Assembly: GCF_006874475.1 (NCBI RefSeq)
Contig: NZ_VIRM01000011.1
Location: 111,881-175,880 of the forward strand
DNA from: Microbispora hainanensis
GTDB lineage: Bacteria > Actinomycetota > Actinomycetes > Streptosporangiales > Streptosporangiaceae
Length of the DNA: 64,000 nucleotides
Reading direction: 5' to 3'
Shown: piece by piece, positions 18,192 to 27,505 of the stretch
How the letters are laid out: each line of letters opens with the position of its first letter
Numbering within the stretch: the first letter of the stretch is position 1
Program-made: the position numbers and the translations under genes
Notes under the pieces: model-generated
What the model saw: the letters and a program-made list of their open reading frames with translations, nothing else
What the model was told of the DNA's origin: nothing
Databases searched by the model: none

Positions 18192-19100
18192 TCAGCGCGC
18201 GCAGCGGGTCTTCGCGTGGGGGCCCTCCCCCTGCTCGGTGACCACCCATCCCTCCACCCAGACGCATCCGCGCGTCAGGGAGAGCATGTCTCCGTAGCTG
18301 CCCGGCGGCGTGTTGTTCGCCCACTGGGAGCGCACCTGGGCGTTGTCCGCCGGACGATGCGCGGCGAGCCACACGGTGTAAAGGTGGGGATTGTCGAAGT
18401 GCGCCGACGCCCACGCCGTGTCGCATCCGGGACTGCGCCGCAGCCGTAGCGTGCCGAACCGGGTGCCGTCGGGCAGGTTCAGCGGAACCGCGTCGAGTGT
18501 CTCGATCTCGTCGAGGTCGTCTCCGCACCCGCGGGCGCGGGGGTCGTCGCCGTCCATGTCCTCGGCCCGGCTCAGGTCCCCCGCCCGGTCGGTGACGTGC
18601 TGGTTGCGCGCGATCCAGCCGGGCGCGAGCCCGAGGCCGCCCCCGACGGCCAGCGCCACCACGCCGGCGACCACGAGGACGACGGCGAGCGTGAGCAGCC
18701 GCCCGCGTCGCCGCACGAAGCCGGCGCGGCCACCACCCCCGGCCTCCGGCGCGACGACCTCGACCGCGCCGGGAGCCGTAGCCGAGGCTCCCTCGGCCGC
18801 CGGGGCCGGTTCCGGCCGTTCCGCCGCCCGGCCCGTGATCTCCTCGCCGGCCCGGTGCCAGCGCCGCGCCCACGCGTCCTCGTCGCCCCCGCAGGCGCGT
18901 ACGAACGCGAGGGTGACCTCCAGGCTCGGGAAGACACGGCCGCCGGCCGCCCGCGACAGCACCGTGGGCGAGTAGTGCGCCCTCTCCGAGAGCGCCCGGT
19001 AGGTGGGCGACCCTGCCTCCTCGCGCAACCGCCGCAACGCGACGGCGAACGCCTGCACGGGCCCTTCCCCGGGATCGAGGTCGCGCTCTGGTCGTCCCAT
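18192..19100 (-). CDS. HTH (XRE-type), membrane helix and DUF2690-like outer domain
   Basis: 302 residues in three parts. Residues 1-80 resemble the XRE-type helix-turn-helix of actinomycetes (FAVALRRLREEAGSPTYRALSERAHYS is the start of the fold). A Pro/Ala linker and a membrane helix (about 130-155) follow. The outer part (about 175-302) has GCGDDLDEIETL, TLRLRRSPGCDTAWAS and a final conserved Trp/Cys region like DUF2690. It looks like a one-piece membrane-bound regulator with a sensory or structural outer domain. ATG at 19100 has GGGGA close upstream. Confidence 0.75.
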   Translation of the reverse strand: MGRPERDLDPGEGPVQAFAVALRRLREEAGSPTYRALSERAHYSPTVLSRAAGGRVFPSLEVTLAFVRACGGDEDAWARRWHRAGEEITGRAAERPEPAPAAEGASATAPGAVEVVAPEAGGGGRAGFVRRRGRLLTLAVVLVVAGVVALAVGGGLGLAPGWIARNQHVTDRAGDLSRAEDMDGDDPRARGCGDDLDEIETLDAVPLNLPDGTRFGTLRLRRSPGCDTAWASAHFDNPHLYTVWLAAHRPADNAQVRSQWANNTPPGSYGDMLSLTRGCVWVEGWVVTEQGEGPHAKTRCAR

Positions 19101-19335
19101 GGTCCCCACACGAGTTCGACGGCCACGTCGCCGCGGGCGGCGCCGTCCGGGGCGTACGGGGACGGGGCGGCCCGGGCACCACGCTCGCGTCTGACGGCCC
19201 ATGCCCACTGCGGAGAACCGCGAGCGTCAGACACGCCCAGATGCTAAGCGCAGGGACGGGCCGCGGCAAGATCCGTCTGCCACGGCCCGTACGCCCGCCC
19301 GGCGTGGGAGGCGGGATGTCGCGAGAGAGGTGCCG

Positions 19336-20100
19336 TCAGGCGCCCATCGCGTGCACGCCGCCGTCGACGTGGACGATCTCGCCGGTGGTGGCGGGGAACC
19401 AGTCGGACATCAGCGCGACGCACGCCTTCGCGGCCGGCGCGGTGTCGGCCAGGTCCCAGCCGAGCGGCGCGCGCTCCGGCCAGGAGTCCTCGAACTCCTT
19501 GAACCCGGGGATGCTCTTGGCCGCCATCGTGCGGAGCGGACCGGCGGCGACGAGGTTGACCCGGATGCCGTGCTTGCCCAGGTCGCGCGCGAGGTAGCGG
19601 GAGCACGACTCCAGCCCGGCCTTGGCCACGCCCATCCAGTCGTAGACCGGCCACGCCTTGGTCGCGTCGAAGTCGAGGCCGACGATCGCGCCGCCCTCCT
19701 TCATCAGCGGCAGGCACGCGACGGCGAGCGACTTGAACGAGTACGTCGACACGTGGACCGCCGTGGCGACGTCCTCCCAGGAGGTGTTGAGGAAGTTGCC
19801 GCCCAGGCAGGTCTGCGGGGCGAACCCGATCGAGTGGACGACCCCGTCCAGCGCGTCGAGGTGCGCGCCGACGCGGTCGGCGAGCGTGTCGAGATGCTCG
19901 TTGTTCTGGACGTCCAGTTCGATCACCGGCGGCGGCTCGGGCAGCCGCTTGGCGATGCGCTCGACCAGGCTGAGGCGGCCGAAGCCGGTCAGCACCACCT
20001 GGGCGCCCTCCTCCTGGGCCAGCTTGGCCACGTTGAAGGCGATCGACGCGTCGGTGAGGACGCCGGTGACCAGCAGTCGCTTCCCGTCCAGCAAACCCAT
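19336..20100 (-). CDS. fabI: Enoyl-ACP reductase FabI (InhA type)
   Basis: 254 residues, a short-chain dehydrogenase variant. The InhA/FabI hallmarks are present: LLVTGVLTDASIAF at the nucleotide site, HSIGFAPQ, and the YDWMGVAKAGLES active-site region with Tyr and Lys in the Y-x6-K spacing. It reduces enoyl-ACP with NADH in the last step of each fatty-acid elongation cycle and is the target of isoniazid and triclosan in relatives. ATG at 20100 has GGAG eight bases upstream. It follows fabG after 43 bases, a typical actinobacterial fabG-fabI pair. Confidence 0.95.
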   Translation of the reverse strand: MGLLDGKRLLVTGVLTDASIAFNVAKLAQEEGAQVVLTGFGRLSLVERIAKRLPEPPPVIELDVQNNEHLDTLADRVGAHLDALDGVVHSIGFAPQTCLGGNFLNTSWEDVATAVHVSTYSFKSLAVACLPLMKEGGAIVGLDFDATKAWPVYDWMGVAKAGLESCSRYLARDLGKHGIRVNLVAAGPLRTMAAKSIPGFKEFEDSWPERAPLGWDLADTAPAAKACVALMSDWFPATTGEIVHVDGGVHAMGA

Positions 20101-20143
20101 GTCCAGCTCCAGTCAGTCGGGTGTCGGGCTCAGCGTGTCCGGC

Positions 20144-20911
<768 letters not shown>

Positions 20912-20912
20912 T

Positions 20913-20918
20913 TAGGAT
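20913..20918 (+). promoter_or_regulatory. -10 box of leaderless tldD promoter
   Basis: TAGGAT, seven bases before the ATG at 20926. It decides this start over the GTG at 20920. Confidence 0.55.
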
Positions 20919-20925
20919 CGTGGAC

Positions 20926-22422
20926 ATGCGCCAGATCGACCCCGACTTCCTCGCCCTGCCGCTGCGGCGGCTGGCGGACGCGGCCCTGCAGCGCGCCCGT
21001 GACCTTGGAGCCGAGCACGCCTCGTTCCGGCTCGAACGCGTACGCGCCGAGACGCTGCGCCTGTTCGACGCCCGGCTCGAAGGCTCCTCGGACGCCGACG
21101 ACCTCGGCTTCGCCGTACGGGTGATCAAGGATGGCACATGGGGCTTCGCGTCCGGGATCGAGCTGACCCCGGAGGCGGCGGCCCGGGCGGCCGAGGAGGC
21201 CGTGCGGGTGGCGGCGGTCAGCGCGCCCATCAACCGTGAGCCGGTTGAGCTCGCCCCCGAGCCGGTGTACGACGACGTGACCTGGGTGTCGTCCTACGAG
21301 ATCGACCCGTTCGACGTGCCGCTGCCGGACAAGGCGGCGCTGCTGGCCGAGTGGTCGTCCGGCCTGCTCGGCAAGGTCGACCACGTCTCGGCCTCGCTCA
21401 TGCAGGTCAAGGAGCAGAAGTTCTACACCGACACGGCGGGCACGGTGACCACGCAGCAGCGCGTGCGGCTCCACCCGGTCCTGACCGCGATGCGGGCCGA
21501 CGGCGACCGGTTCGACGACATGCGCACGCTCGCCCCGCCGGCCGGCCGCGGGTACGAATACCTGACCGGCACCGGCTGGGACTTCCCGGCCGAGCTGGCC
21601 GAGATCCCCGGCCTGCTGGAGGAGAAGCTCAAGGCGCCCTCGGTCGAGGCCGGCACGTACGACCTGGTGATCGACCCGTCGAACCTGTGGCTGACGATCC
21701 ACGAGTCGATCGGCCACGCGACCGAGCTCGACCGGGCGCTCGGCTACGAGGCGGCCTACGCGGGCACCTCGTTCGCCACCTTCGACCAGCTCGGCAGCCT
21801 GCACTACGGCTCGCCGGTGATGAACGTGACGGGCGACCGCACGGTCGAGCACGGCCTGGCCACCGTCGGCTGGGACGACGAGGGCGTGGCCGGTCAGTCG
21901 TTCGACATCGTCCGCGAGGGCACGCTGGTGGGCTACCAGCTCGACCGGCGGATGGCTCTGCTGAAGGGCTTCGGGCGGTCGAACGGCTGCGCGTTCGCCG
22001 ACTCCCCCGGGCACGTGCCGATCCAGCGGATGGCCAACGTGTCGCTCCGGCCCGCCGCCGACGGCCCCTCGACCGACGAGCTGATCTCCCGGGTCGGGCG
22101 CGGGATCTACGTCGTCGGCGACAAGAGCTGGTCGATCGACATGCAGCGCTACAACTTCCAGTTCACCGGCCAGCGCTTCTACAAGATCGAGAACGGCCGC
22201 CTGGCCGGGCAGCTGCGCGACGTGGCCTACCAGGCGACCACGACCGACTTCTGGCGCTCGATGGAGGCCGTCGGCGGCCCGGAGACGTACGTGCTCGGCG
22301 GCGCCTTCAACTGCGGCAAGGGCCAGCCGGGCCAGGTCGCGCCGGTCAGCCACGGCGCCCCCGCGGCCCTGTTCCGCGGCGTACGGATCCTCAACACCGT
22401 CCAGGAGGGTGGCAGCAAGTGA
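20926..22422 (+). CDS. tldD: TldD/PmbA family metallopeptidase, TldD-type subunit
   Basis: 498 residues. The zinc motif HESIGH (about residue 260) marks the catalytic TldD subunit. Other family features are the GFAVRVIKDGTWGFAS segment and the C-terminal GGAFNCGKGQPGQ. TldD/TldE complexes degrade unfolded peptides and mature some peptide products in other bacteria. The ATG at 20926 is chosen because TAGGAT lies seven bases upstream. The stop overlaps the next gene's GTG (GTGA), so the two subunits are coupled. Confidence 0.92.
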   Translation: MRQIDPDFLALPLRRLADAALQRARDLGAEHASFRLERVRAETLRLFDARLEGSSDADDLGFAVRVIKDGTWGFASGIELTPEAAARAAEEAVRVAAVSAPINREPVELAPEPVYDDVTWVSSYEIDPFDVPLPDKAALLAEWSSGLLGKVDHVSASLMQVKEQKFYTDTAGTVTTQQRVRLHPVLTAMRADGDRFDDMRTLAPPAGRGYEYLTGTGWDFPAELAEIPGLLEEKLKAPSVEAGTYDLVIDPSNLWLTIHESIGHATELDRALGYEAAYAGTSFATFDQLGSLHYGSPVMNVTGDRTVEHGLATVGWDDEGVAGQSFDIVREGTLVGYQLDRRMALLKGFGRSNGCAFADSPGHVPIQRMANVSLRPAADGPSTDELISRVGRGIYVVGDKSWSIDMQRYNFQFTGQRFYKIENGRLAGQLRDVAYQATTTDFWRSMEAVGGPETYVLGGAFNCGKGQPGQVAPVSHGAPAALFRGVRILNTVQEGGSK

Positions 22423-23801
22423 GCGACCGGGTGACCACACCGCAGGAGACGGTGGAGCGGGCGCTCGCGCTGAGCGAGGCCGACGGCTGCGTCGTCATCG
22501 TGGACGAGGGCTCCACCGCCAACCTGCGCTTCGCCGGCAACACGCTGACGACCAACGGGGTCGCGCGCTCTTCCCGGCTCACCGTGATCTCCGTGGTGGG
22601 CGCCGGGGTGGGGGTCGTCTCGCGCTCCGCCGTACGGGCCGGCCGGCTCGCCGACGTGGTGGCCGCGGCGGACCGCGCCGCGCGGGAGGCCCAGCCGTCG
22701 GAGGACGCCCGGCCCCTGGTGGAGGGCGCCGCCGGAGAGGGCTGGGAGCGCCCGGTGGAGCCGACCTCCATCGACGTGTTCCGGGGGTTCGCCCCCGCGC
22801 TCGGCGAGGCGTTCGCCTCCGCCGACGCCTCCGGACGCAGGCTGTACGGCTTCGCCGAGCACAGCATGACCTCGACGTTCGTCGGCTCGTCGACCGGCCT
22901 GCGGCTGCGTCACGACCAGCCCACCGGGCGGCTCGAACTGAACGCCAAGTCGGCGGACATGACGCGCTCGGCGTGGACGGGCGTGGCCACCCGCGACTTC
23001 TCCGACGTGGACGTGGCCGCCCTCGACGAGACGCTCACCCGGCGGATCGACTGGGCCAAGCGGCGGATCAGCCTGGAGCCGGGCCGCTACGAGACGCTCC
23101 TGCCGCCGACGGCGGTCTCCGACCTGATGATCTACCTGTACTGGTCGGCCGGCGCGCGGGACGCCGCCGACGGCCGCACGGTGTTCTCCAAGCCCGGCGG
23201 CGGCACCCGCGTGGGCGAGCGGCTTTCGACGCTGCCGGTGTCGCTGTACAGCGACCCGGCGCGGGCCGGCGTCGAGTGCGCGCCGTTCGTCGTCGCGCAC
23301 TCCTCCAGCCGGGAGCAGTCGGTGTTCGACAACGGCCTGCCCCTGGGCCGCACCGAGTGGATCAGCGACGGCACGCTGGCCAACCTCGTGCAGACCCGGC
23401 ACTCCGCCGAGCTGACCGGGCTCGCCGCCACTCCGCAGATCGACAATCTGATCATGACGGGATCGGAGGACGGCCGCTCGCTGGAGCAGATGATCGCCTC
23501 GACCGAGCGGGGCCTGCTGCTGACCTGCCTGTGGTACATCCGCGAGGTCGACCCGCAGTCGCTGCTCCTGACCGGCCTGACCAGAGACGGCGTCTACCTG
23601 GTCGAGAACGGCGAGGTCGTGGGCGAGGTCAACAACTTCCGGTTCAACGAGTCGCCGGTCGACCTGCTCGGCCGCCTCAGCGAGGTGGGCCCGAGCGAGC
23701 AGACGCTGCCGCGCGAGTGGAACGACTGGTTCACCCGCGCCGTCATGCCGCCGGTCCGCGTGCCCGACTTCAACATGTCGACGGTCAGCCAGGCCAGCTA
23801 G
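22419..23801 (+). CDS. TldD/PmbA family protein, TldE/PmbA-type subunit
   Basis: 460 residues, related to the upstream protein but without the HExxxH zinc motif, as expected for the non-catalytic TldE partner. The domain begins with CVVIVDEGSTANLRFAGN and ends with GEVNNFRFNESPVDLL, both typical. GTG at 22419 overlaps the TldD stop and has GGAGG upstream. The pair would form a heteromeric peptidase. No nearby substrate peptide was seen, and the lanthipeptide locus 24 kb away has no obvious link. Confidence 0.9.
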   Translation: MSDRVTTPQETVERALALSEADGCVVIVDEGSTANLRFAGNTLTTNGVARSSRLTVISVVGAGVGVVSRSAVRAGRLADVVAAADRAAREAQPSEDARPLVEGAAGEGWERPVEPTSIDVFRGFAPALGEAFASADASGRRLYGFAEHSMTSTFVGSSTGLRLRHDQPTGRLELNAKSADMTRSAWTGVATRDFSDVDVAALDETLTRRIDWAKRRISLEPGRYETLLPPTAVSDLMIYLYWSAGARDAADGRTVFSKPGGGTRVGERLSTLPVSLYSDPARAGVECAPFVVAHSSSREQSVFDNGLPLGRTEWISDGTLANLVQTRHSAELTGLAATPQIDNLIMTGSEDGRSLEQMIASTERGLLLTCLWYIREVDPQSLLLTGLTRDGVYLVENGEVVGEVNNFRFNESPVDLLGRLSEVGPSEQTLPREWNDWFTRAVMPPVRVPDFNMSTVSQAS

Positions 23802-23849
23802 CGGGAGGCCGAGCAGGGACGCCGGTCCTGACCGGCGTCCTCACGGCTC

Positions 23850-24065
23850 CTATTCGGCGTCCTCAAGGCGGAAGCCGACTTTCATGCCGACCTGGAAGTG
23901 GGCCACCTCGCCGTCCACGATGTGCCCGCGCACTTCGGTCACCTCGAACCAGTCCAGATGCCGAAGCGTCTGGGCGGCCCGCCTGACTCCGTTGCGGATG
24001 GCCTGCTCGACGCTCTCGGCCGAGGTGCCCACTATCTCGGTCACCCGATAGGTGCGGTCCGACAT
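23850..24065 (-). CDS. Dodecin family protein
   Basis: 71 residues, the usual size. The sequence follows dodecin: YRVTEIVGTSAESVEQAI, LDWFEVTEVRGHI with the flavin-stacking Trp, and FQVGMKVGFRLE. Dodecins assemble into hollow dodecamers that store riboflavin, FMN or related compounds. ATG at 24065 is placed five bases after AGGAGG; a GTG one codon upstream is less well placed. It is convergent with the TldD/PmbA pair. Confidence 0.92.
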   Translation of the reverse strand: MSDRTYRVTEIVGTSAESVEQAIRNGVRRAAQTLRHLDWFEVTEVRGHIVDGEVAHFQVGMKVGFRLEDAE

Positions 24066-24137
24066 CACGTCCTCCTGGCTGTGCGTCTCGCATGATCGTA
24101 TCGCCGTGCGGGCATCACCCCCGCCCCCCTCGGGGTC

Positions 24138-24143
24138 TACCGT
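24138..24143 (+). promoter_or_regulatory. -10 box before the DUF3099 gene
   Basis: TACCGT, seven bases before GTG 24151; supports this start and a leaderless message. Confidence 0.45.
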
Positions 24144-24150
24144 GGAAATC

Positions 24151-24474
24151 GTGAATCCATGGCGCAGGTTGCGAAAAGACCGCCCGGTCGTTCACCAGGT
24201 GACGGACGCCCAGCCGTCGCTGACCGACGACGTGCGCAAGCGGGAAATCAGCTACCTCATCAAGATGGGCATCCGCCTCGTGTGCCTCATTCTGGCCGTG
24301 GCGGTGCCGGCCCCCTGGCCTGTCAAGGCCCTGTTCGTCGCGGGGGCCGTCCTTTTGCCATACCTTGCCGTTATCGGGGCCAATCAGAGAGGTCACGAGC
24401 CTCCTCCGCCCCCTGACTTGACCTCGTCTAACCAAAACGAGATACCACGCCATCGACGCGAGATCGGGTCGTGA
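24151..24474 (+). CDS. DUF3099-family membrane protein
   Basis: 107 residues. The family segment VTDAQPSLTDDVRKREISYL is followed by two membrane helices (about residues 38-72). The tail is Pro-rich then polar. Function unknown; it is an actinobacterial family. GTG at 24151 is chosen because TACCGT lies seven bases upstream; GTG at 24142 is in frame as well. A small-RNA gene begins about 40 bases after its stop on the same strand. Confidence 0.8.
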   Translation: MNPWRRLRKDRPVVHQVTDAQPSLTDDVRKREISYLIKMGIRLVCLILAVAVPAPWPVKALFVAGAVLLPYLAVIGANQRGHEPPPPPDLTSSNQNEIPRHRREIGS

Positions 24475-24481
24475 CAAAGTC

Positions 24482-24511
24482 TTGACGCAACCCATGGGTT
24501 GGAGGTGTACA
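24482..24511 (+). promoter_or_regulatory. Promoter of the small RNA
   Basis: TTGACG (24482-24487) and TGTACA (24506-24511), separated by 18 bases, directly before the hairpin RNA. Confidence 0.6.
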
Positions 24512-24517
24512 GTTTAG

Positions 24518-24636
24518 CCAAGCGCTCTGGTCCCCCGTCGGAGCGCTGGTGCCGGCGTTCCGGGCCCCCGTCGGAACGCCGATGAAGCGACGCCGGGTGG
24601 TTTGCCCCCGTAACCACCCGGCGTCGCCCTTTTTTC
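24518..24636 (+). ncRNA. Small RNA with C-rich loops, probable 6C-type RNA
   Basis: Three perfect hairpins follow a promoter. Hairpin 1 is agcgctc / gagcgct (24521-24547). Hairpin 2 is cggcgttcc / ggaacgccg (24553-24581). Hairpin 3 has 16-bp arms (24587-24602 and 24612-24627) and is followed by six T, an intrinsic terminator. Each loop contains five consecutive C residues followed by GT. The actinobacterial 6C RNA family is defined by two hairpins with C-run loops; here the runs are five rather than six. No open frame fits the conserved structure. C-rich loops suggest pairing with G-rich ribosome-binding sites of target messages. Confidence 0.7.
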
Positions 24637-24766
24637 CGAAGACTTCGTACGGGCCTCACGGACCGGCCGTCGTGGTCGTCCCCGGCGGGGACGGCCCTTC
24701 CGCCGAACGGCCCCCGGCGCCCGCCCTTCCCCTCCACGCGGCGCGCCGGGGCCGTGGAAGCCGGCG

Positions 24767-25039
24767 TCAGGAACCGGAGGTGTCGGTGACCGCCGGTTTC
24801 TCCGGGTTCGCGTCCGCCCAGTCCTTCGCCATCCGGGACAGCCGCTCCACCACGTCCGGCGGCGCCGTGCCCGCCCCCTGCGCCAGCCCCACCAGATAGG
24901 CGGTCAGCGGAGCGGCGGGCCGCGCCACTCCGTGCGCCACATCCCTGGTCAGGTCGAGCACCGCGGTCCGGTCCACCCGCGCGGGATCGATGCCCAGCTC
25001 GCGGCAGACCAGTGCCGTCCATTCCTCCAGCACGTTCAC
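24767..25039 (-). CDS. DUF6457-type small protein next to mobA
   Basis: 90 residues, single helical domain: LEEWTALVCRELGIDP, AVLDLTRDVAHGVARPAAP and LTAYLVGLAQG are the recognisable parts. Function unknown; in actinobacteria such proteins are coded beside, or fused to, molybdopterin-guanylyltransferase and formate-dehydrogenase accessory genes. GTG at 25039 overlaps the mobA stop (GTGA). It is the last gene of the moaA-mobA series. Confidence 0.75.
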   Translation of the reverse strand: MNVLEEWTALVCRELGIDPARVDRTAVLDLTRDVAHGVARPAAPLTAYLVGLAQGAGTAPPDVVERLSRMAKDWADANPEKPAVTDTSGS

Positions 25040-25671
25040 GCGCACTCCCTTCCCCCGCGCCCTCCGGCCCGCTCGCGGGCGGCGCGCAGATCGTCGTCGG
25101 TGTCGCAATCGAACCACGGCGGGGTCTCCCCGGGCGCCACCGGCGGGCGTACGGGCACCGGCCTCAGGGGGCCGAGCAGCCCGCGCAGCGACCGTCCCTC
25201 GTACGTGCCGAGCGCGTCCCGCAGAGCGGCCGTCCGCCACGCACCGGTGAGCCACTGCTCACGGCCCTCGTCGTCCACGAGCACCGCGCCCGCGCCGTCG
25301 TCGGGCACGGCCGCCAGGAGCGCCCCGACATGGCCGGCGACGACGAACGGCAGGTCGGCGGCCAGCAGCACGACCAGCGGGGACGTCACCGCGGCGAGCC
25401 CCGCGCGCAACGCCGGCACCGGCCCGCCGCCCGGCGGGTCCTCACGGGTGAACAGCACGCCCGGCATGTCCCTGGGCGGGCCCACCACGACCACCGCGCG
25501 GGCGTCGCGGACCGCCGCCGCCACCCGCTCGACGAGGGGAAGCCCGCCGACGAGCGCACCCGGCTTGTCCGCCCCGCCGAGCCGCTCGGCCCGGCCGCCC
25601 GCCAGGATCACGGCGTCGTACGGCGGCGGGCATGCGGTCTCACCGGCGCCGGTTGCGGAACGGGGACGCAC
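25036..25671 (-). CDS. mobA: Molybdenum cofactor guanylyltransferase
   Basis: 211 residues. The nucleotidyltransferase signature LAGGRAERLGGADKP is near the N-terminus and the metal-binding region is LLAADLPFV. It attaches GMP to molybdopterin to make the MGD form, the cofactor needed by the nitrate reductase at the left of this window. GTG at 25671 has GGGAG seven bases upstream. It follows moaA after 54 bases and overlaps the DUF6457-type gene. Confidence 0.88.
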   Translation of the reverse strand: MRPRSATGAGETACPPPYDAVILAGGRAERLGGADKPGALVGGLPLVERVAAAVRDARAVVVVGPPRDMPGVLFTREDPPGGGPVPALRAGLAAVTSPLVVLLAADLPFVVAGHVGALLAAVPDDGAGAVLVDDEGREQWLTGAWRTAALRDALGTYEGRSLRGLLGPLRPVPVRPPVAPGETPPWFDCDTDDDLRAARERAGGRGGRECA

Positions 25672-25725
25672 GGGTGCTCCCTGGACTCTCTCTCGCGCTT
25701 TCCCGGGGGCTCTCTTGCCGCCCCG

Positions 25726-26715
25726 TCAGCCGCCGATGGCCGACATCGGGCGGGCCGGCTGGAGGAACGCGGGGTCGTCGATGCCGTGCCCGGCCCGCTT
25801 CCCCCGCACCGCCGCGACCCACCGCGCCGCCAGTTCCTCGTCCGTGGCTCCCGCGCGCAGCGCCGTACGCAGGTCGGACTCCTCGGTGGCGAACAGGCAG
25901 TTGCGGACCTGGCCGTCGGCGGTGATCCGGACGCGGTCGCAGGCGCCGCAGAACGGCCGGGTGACCGAGCCGATCACGCCCACCCGGTGCGGGCCGCCGT
26001 CCACCAGGAACAGCTCGGCGGGTGCGCTGCCCCGCTCGCGCGGGTCGTCCTCGGTGAGGTCGAAGGCGTCCTTCAGCAGCCCGAGGATCTCGTCGGCCGT
26101 GATCATGTCGTCGCGGCGCCAGCCGTGCTGGGCGTCGAGCGGCATCTGCTCGATGAAGCGCAGCTCGTATCCCTGGTCGATGCAGTAGCGCAGCAGCGGA
26201 GCGGCCTCGTGCTCGTTGACCCCGCGCATCAGCACCGCGTTGACCTTCACCGGCGTCAGGCCCGCCGCCGTGGCCGCGGCGAGCCCGTCCAGCACGTCGC
26301 GGAGCCGGTCGCGGTGCGCCAGCCGTACGAACACGTCGCGGTCCAGCGTGTCCAGCGAGACGTTGACGCGGTCGAGACCGGCCTGGGCGAGCGGCTCCGC
26401 CAGGCGGGCCAGGCCGATGCCGTTGGTCGTCAGCGACACCTGGGGACGCGGGCGCAGCGCGGCGGTCGCGGCCACGATCTCGGGAAGCTCCCGCCGCAGC
26501 AGCGGCTCGCCACCGGTGAAGCGGACCTCCCGGATGCCGAGCCGCTCCACGCCGATCGTCACCAGGCGGACGATCTCCTCGCCGGTGAGCAACTCGGGCT
26601 TGGGCAGCCAGTCGAGGCCCTCCGGCGGCATGCAATAGGAGCATCGCAGGTTGCACCGGTCGGTCAGCGACACCCTCAGATCGGTCGCGACCCGGCCGAA
26701 CGAGTCAACCAGCAC
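25726..26715 (-). CDS. moaA: GTP 3',8-cyclase MoaA
   Basis: 329 residues, radical SAM enzyme. The first cluster motif is CNLRCSYC, followed by FTGGEPLLR. The second, C-terminal cluster is FCGACDRVRITADGQVRNC. The protein ends in Gly-Gly, which is needed for catalysis in this family. It converts GTP to the first cyclic intermediate of molybdenum cofactor synthesis. GTG at 26715 is selected because GGAGG lies seven bases upstream. The product acts in the same pathway as mobA. Confidence 0.95.
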   Translation of the reverse strand: MLVDSFGRVATDLRVSLTDRCNLRCSYCMPPEGLDWLPKPELLTGEEIVRLVTIGVERLGIREVRFTGGEPLLRRELPEIVAATAALRPRPQVSLTTNGIGLARLAEPLAQAGLDRVNVSLDTLDRDVFVRLAHRDRLRDVLDGLAAATAAGLTPVKVNAVLMRGVNEHEAAPLLRYCIDQGYELRFIEQMPLDAQHGWRRDDMITADEILGLLKDAFDLTEDDPRERGSAPAELFLVDGGPHRVGVIGSVTRPFCGACDRVRITADGQVRNCLFATEESDLRTALRAGATDEELAARWVAAVRGKRAGHGIDDPAFLQPARPMSAIGG

Positions 26716-26760
26716 GAGAGGACCTCCAACCCCAGAGAGCCTCAAGCCTAAGCCCTGCCG

Positions 26761-27249
26761 TCATGATGGCGACAACCTCGGCCGCCCCGGCGTGATTCCC
26801 CCGCTCCGGGACGGAACGGATCCCCCCGCGGTCAGCGGTCGCGACGGCGCTCGATCCGCTTGCGGCGGGCCACCTCGCGGCGGTGCTCGGCCAGCGCGCT
26901 CCCGCTCGCGCCGGTTCACCCGCGCCTCGCCCTTCGCGCTCTCCATTTCGAGCCGCACCGCCTCCTGGGCGGCCGTGCCGCGCCGCGTGACCCGGGCCGC
27001 CGCACGGGCGGCCAGCTTGGCCGCGCGCTTGGGATTGACCCGCCGGTCCCCTCGCTCCTCCACGGGTACGGCGGGGGCCGTCTCGGCGCGTTCGAGCAGG
27101 GCGACTCCGTGCCGCATGAGGAACGCGTACAACTCGGGGTCGGTGGGCTCGGAGCCGAGCACGAATCGGGTCGCGCGAAGCTCGCCGTCCTCGACGATCT
27201 CCAGCATGCCGACCCAGAACGGGCTCTCGAAGTAGACGGACAGGGACAC
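26761..27249 (-). CDS. YjdF-family protein with apparent frameshift near its 3' end
   Basis: 162 residues as read. The first ~115 residues fit YjdF (DUF2992): SVYFESPFWVGMLE, LYAFLMRHGVALL and the basic NPKRAAKLAARAAARVTRRGT. After RVNRRERE, near 26896-26903, the reading frame changes to a Pro/Arg/Gly/Ser tail that does not look like the family. The neighbouring frame instead gives ALAEHRREVARRKRIER and a stop at 26832, the charged tail expected for YjdF. One extra C would explain this; it may be a real mutation or a sequencing error. GTG at 27249 has GGAGG seven bases upstream. Function of YjdF proteins is unknown. Confidence 0.75.
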   Translation of the reverse strand: MSLSVYFESPFWVGMLEIVEDGELRATRFVLGSEPTDPELYAFLMRHGVALLERAETAPAVPVEERGDRRVNPKRAAKLAARAAARVTRRGTAAQEAVRLEMESAKGEARVNRRERERAGRAPPRGGPPQADRAPSRPLTAGGSVPSRSGGITPGRPRLSPS

Positions 27250-27505
27250 CACGATGCCTCCACAGGTATGCCGACAGGCGGCTTGGCGAAGCCGCTTCCG
27301 GCACACCGGACATCCTCCGAGGCTCCCCGAGGGGGACACGAGAGGCGGATACGAGACCGCCGGCACCGGCTCGGAACCGGGCCCGGCGGGTGCCCGGGCT
27401 ACCGACCGGGACCGCGTTTTCGTGTGCGAGGCCCAGCTTGACGATCGCGTCTCCGGCGCGGCCATCGCCTTTCCGCGGGCGGCGGACGGAACGCGGGGCA
27501 GACTG

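Noticed and set aside
22419..23801. TldD/PmbA pair as maturation peptidase of the lanthipeptide
   Set aside because: TldD/TldE proteins process some peptides, but this pair is 24 kb away and such pairs are conserved housekeeping genes in actinomycetes. Nothing in the sequence links it to the locus.
27250..27505. Possible yjdF-type riboswitch upstream of YjdF
   Set aside because: The known yjdF riboswitch is a Firmicutes element, and no comparable structure could be recognised here.
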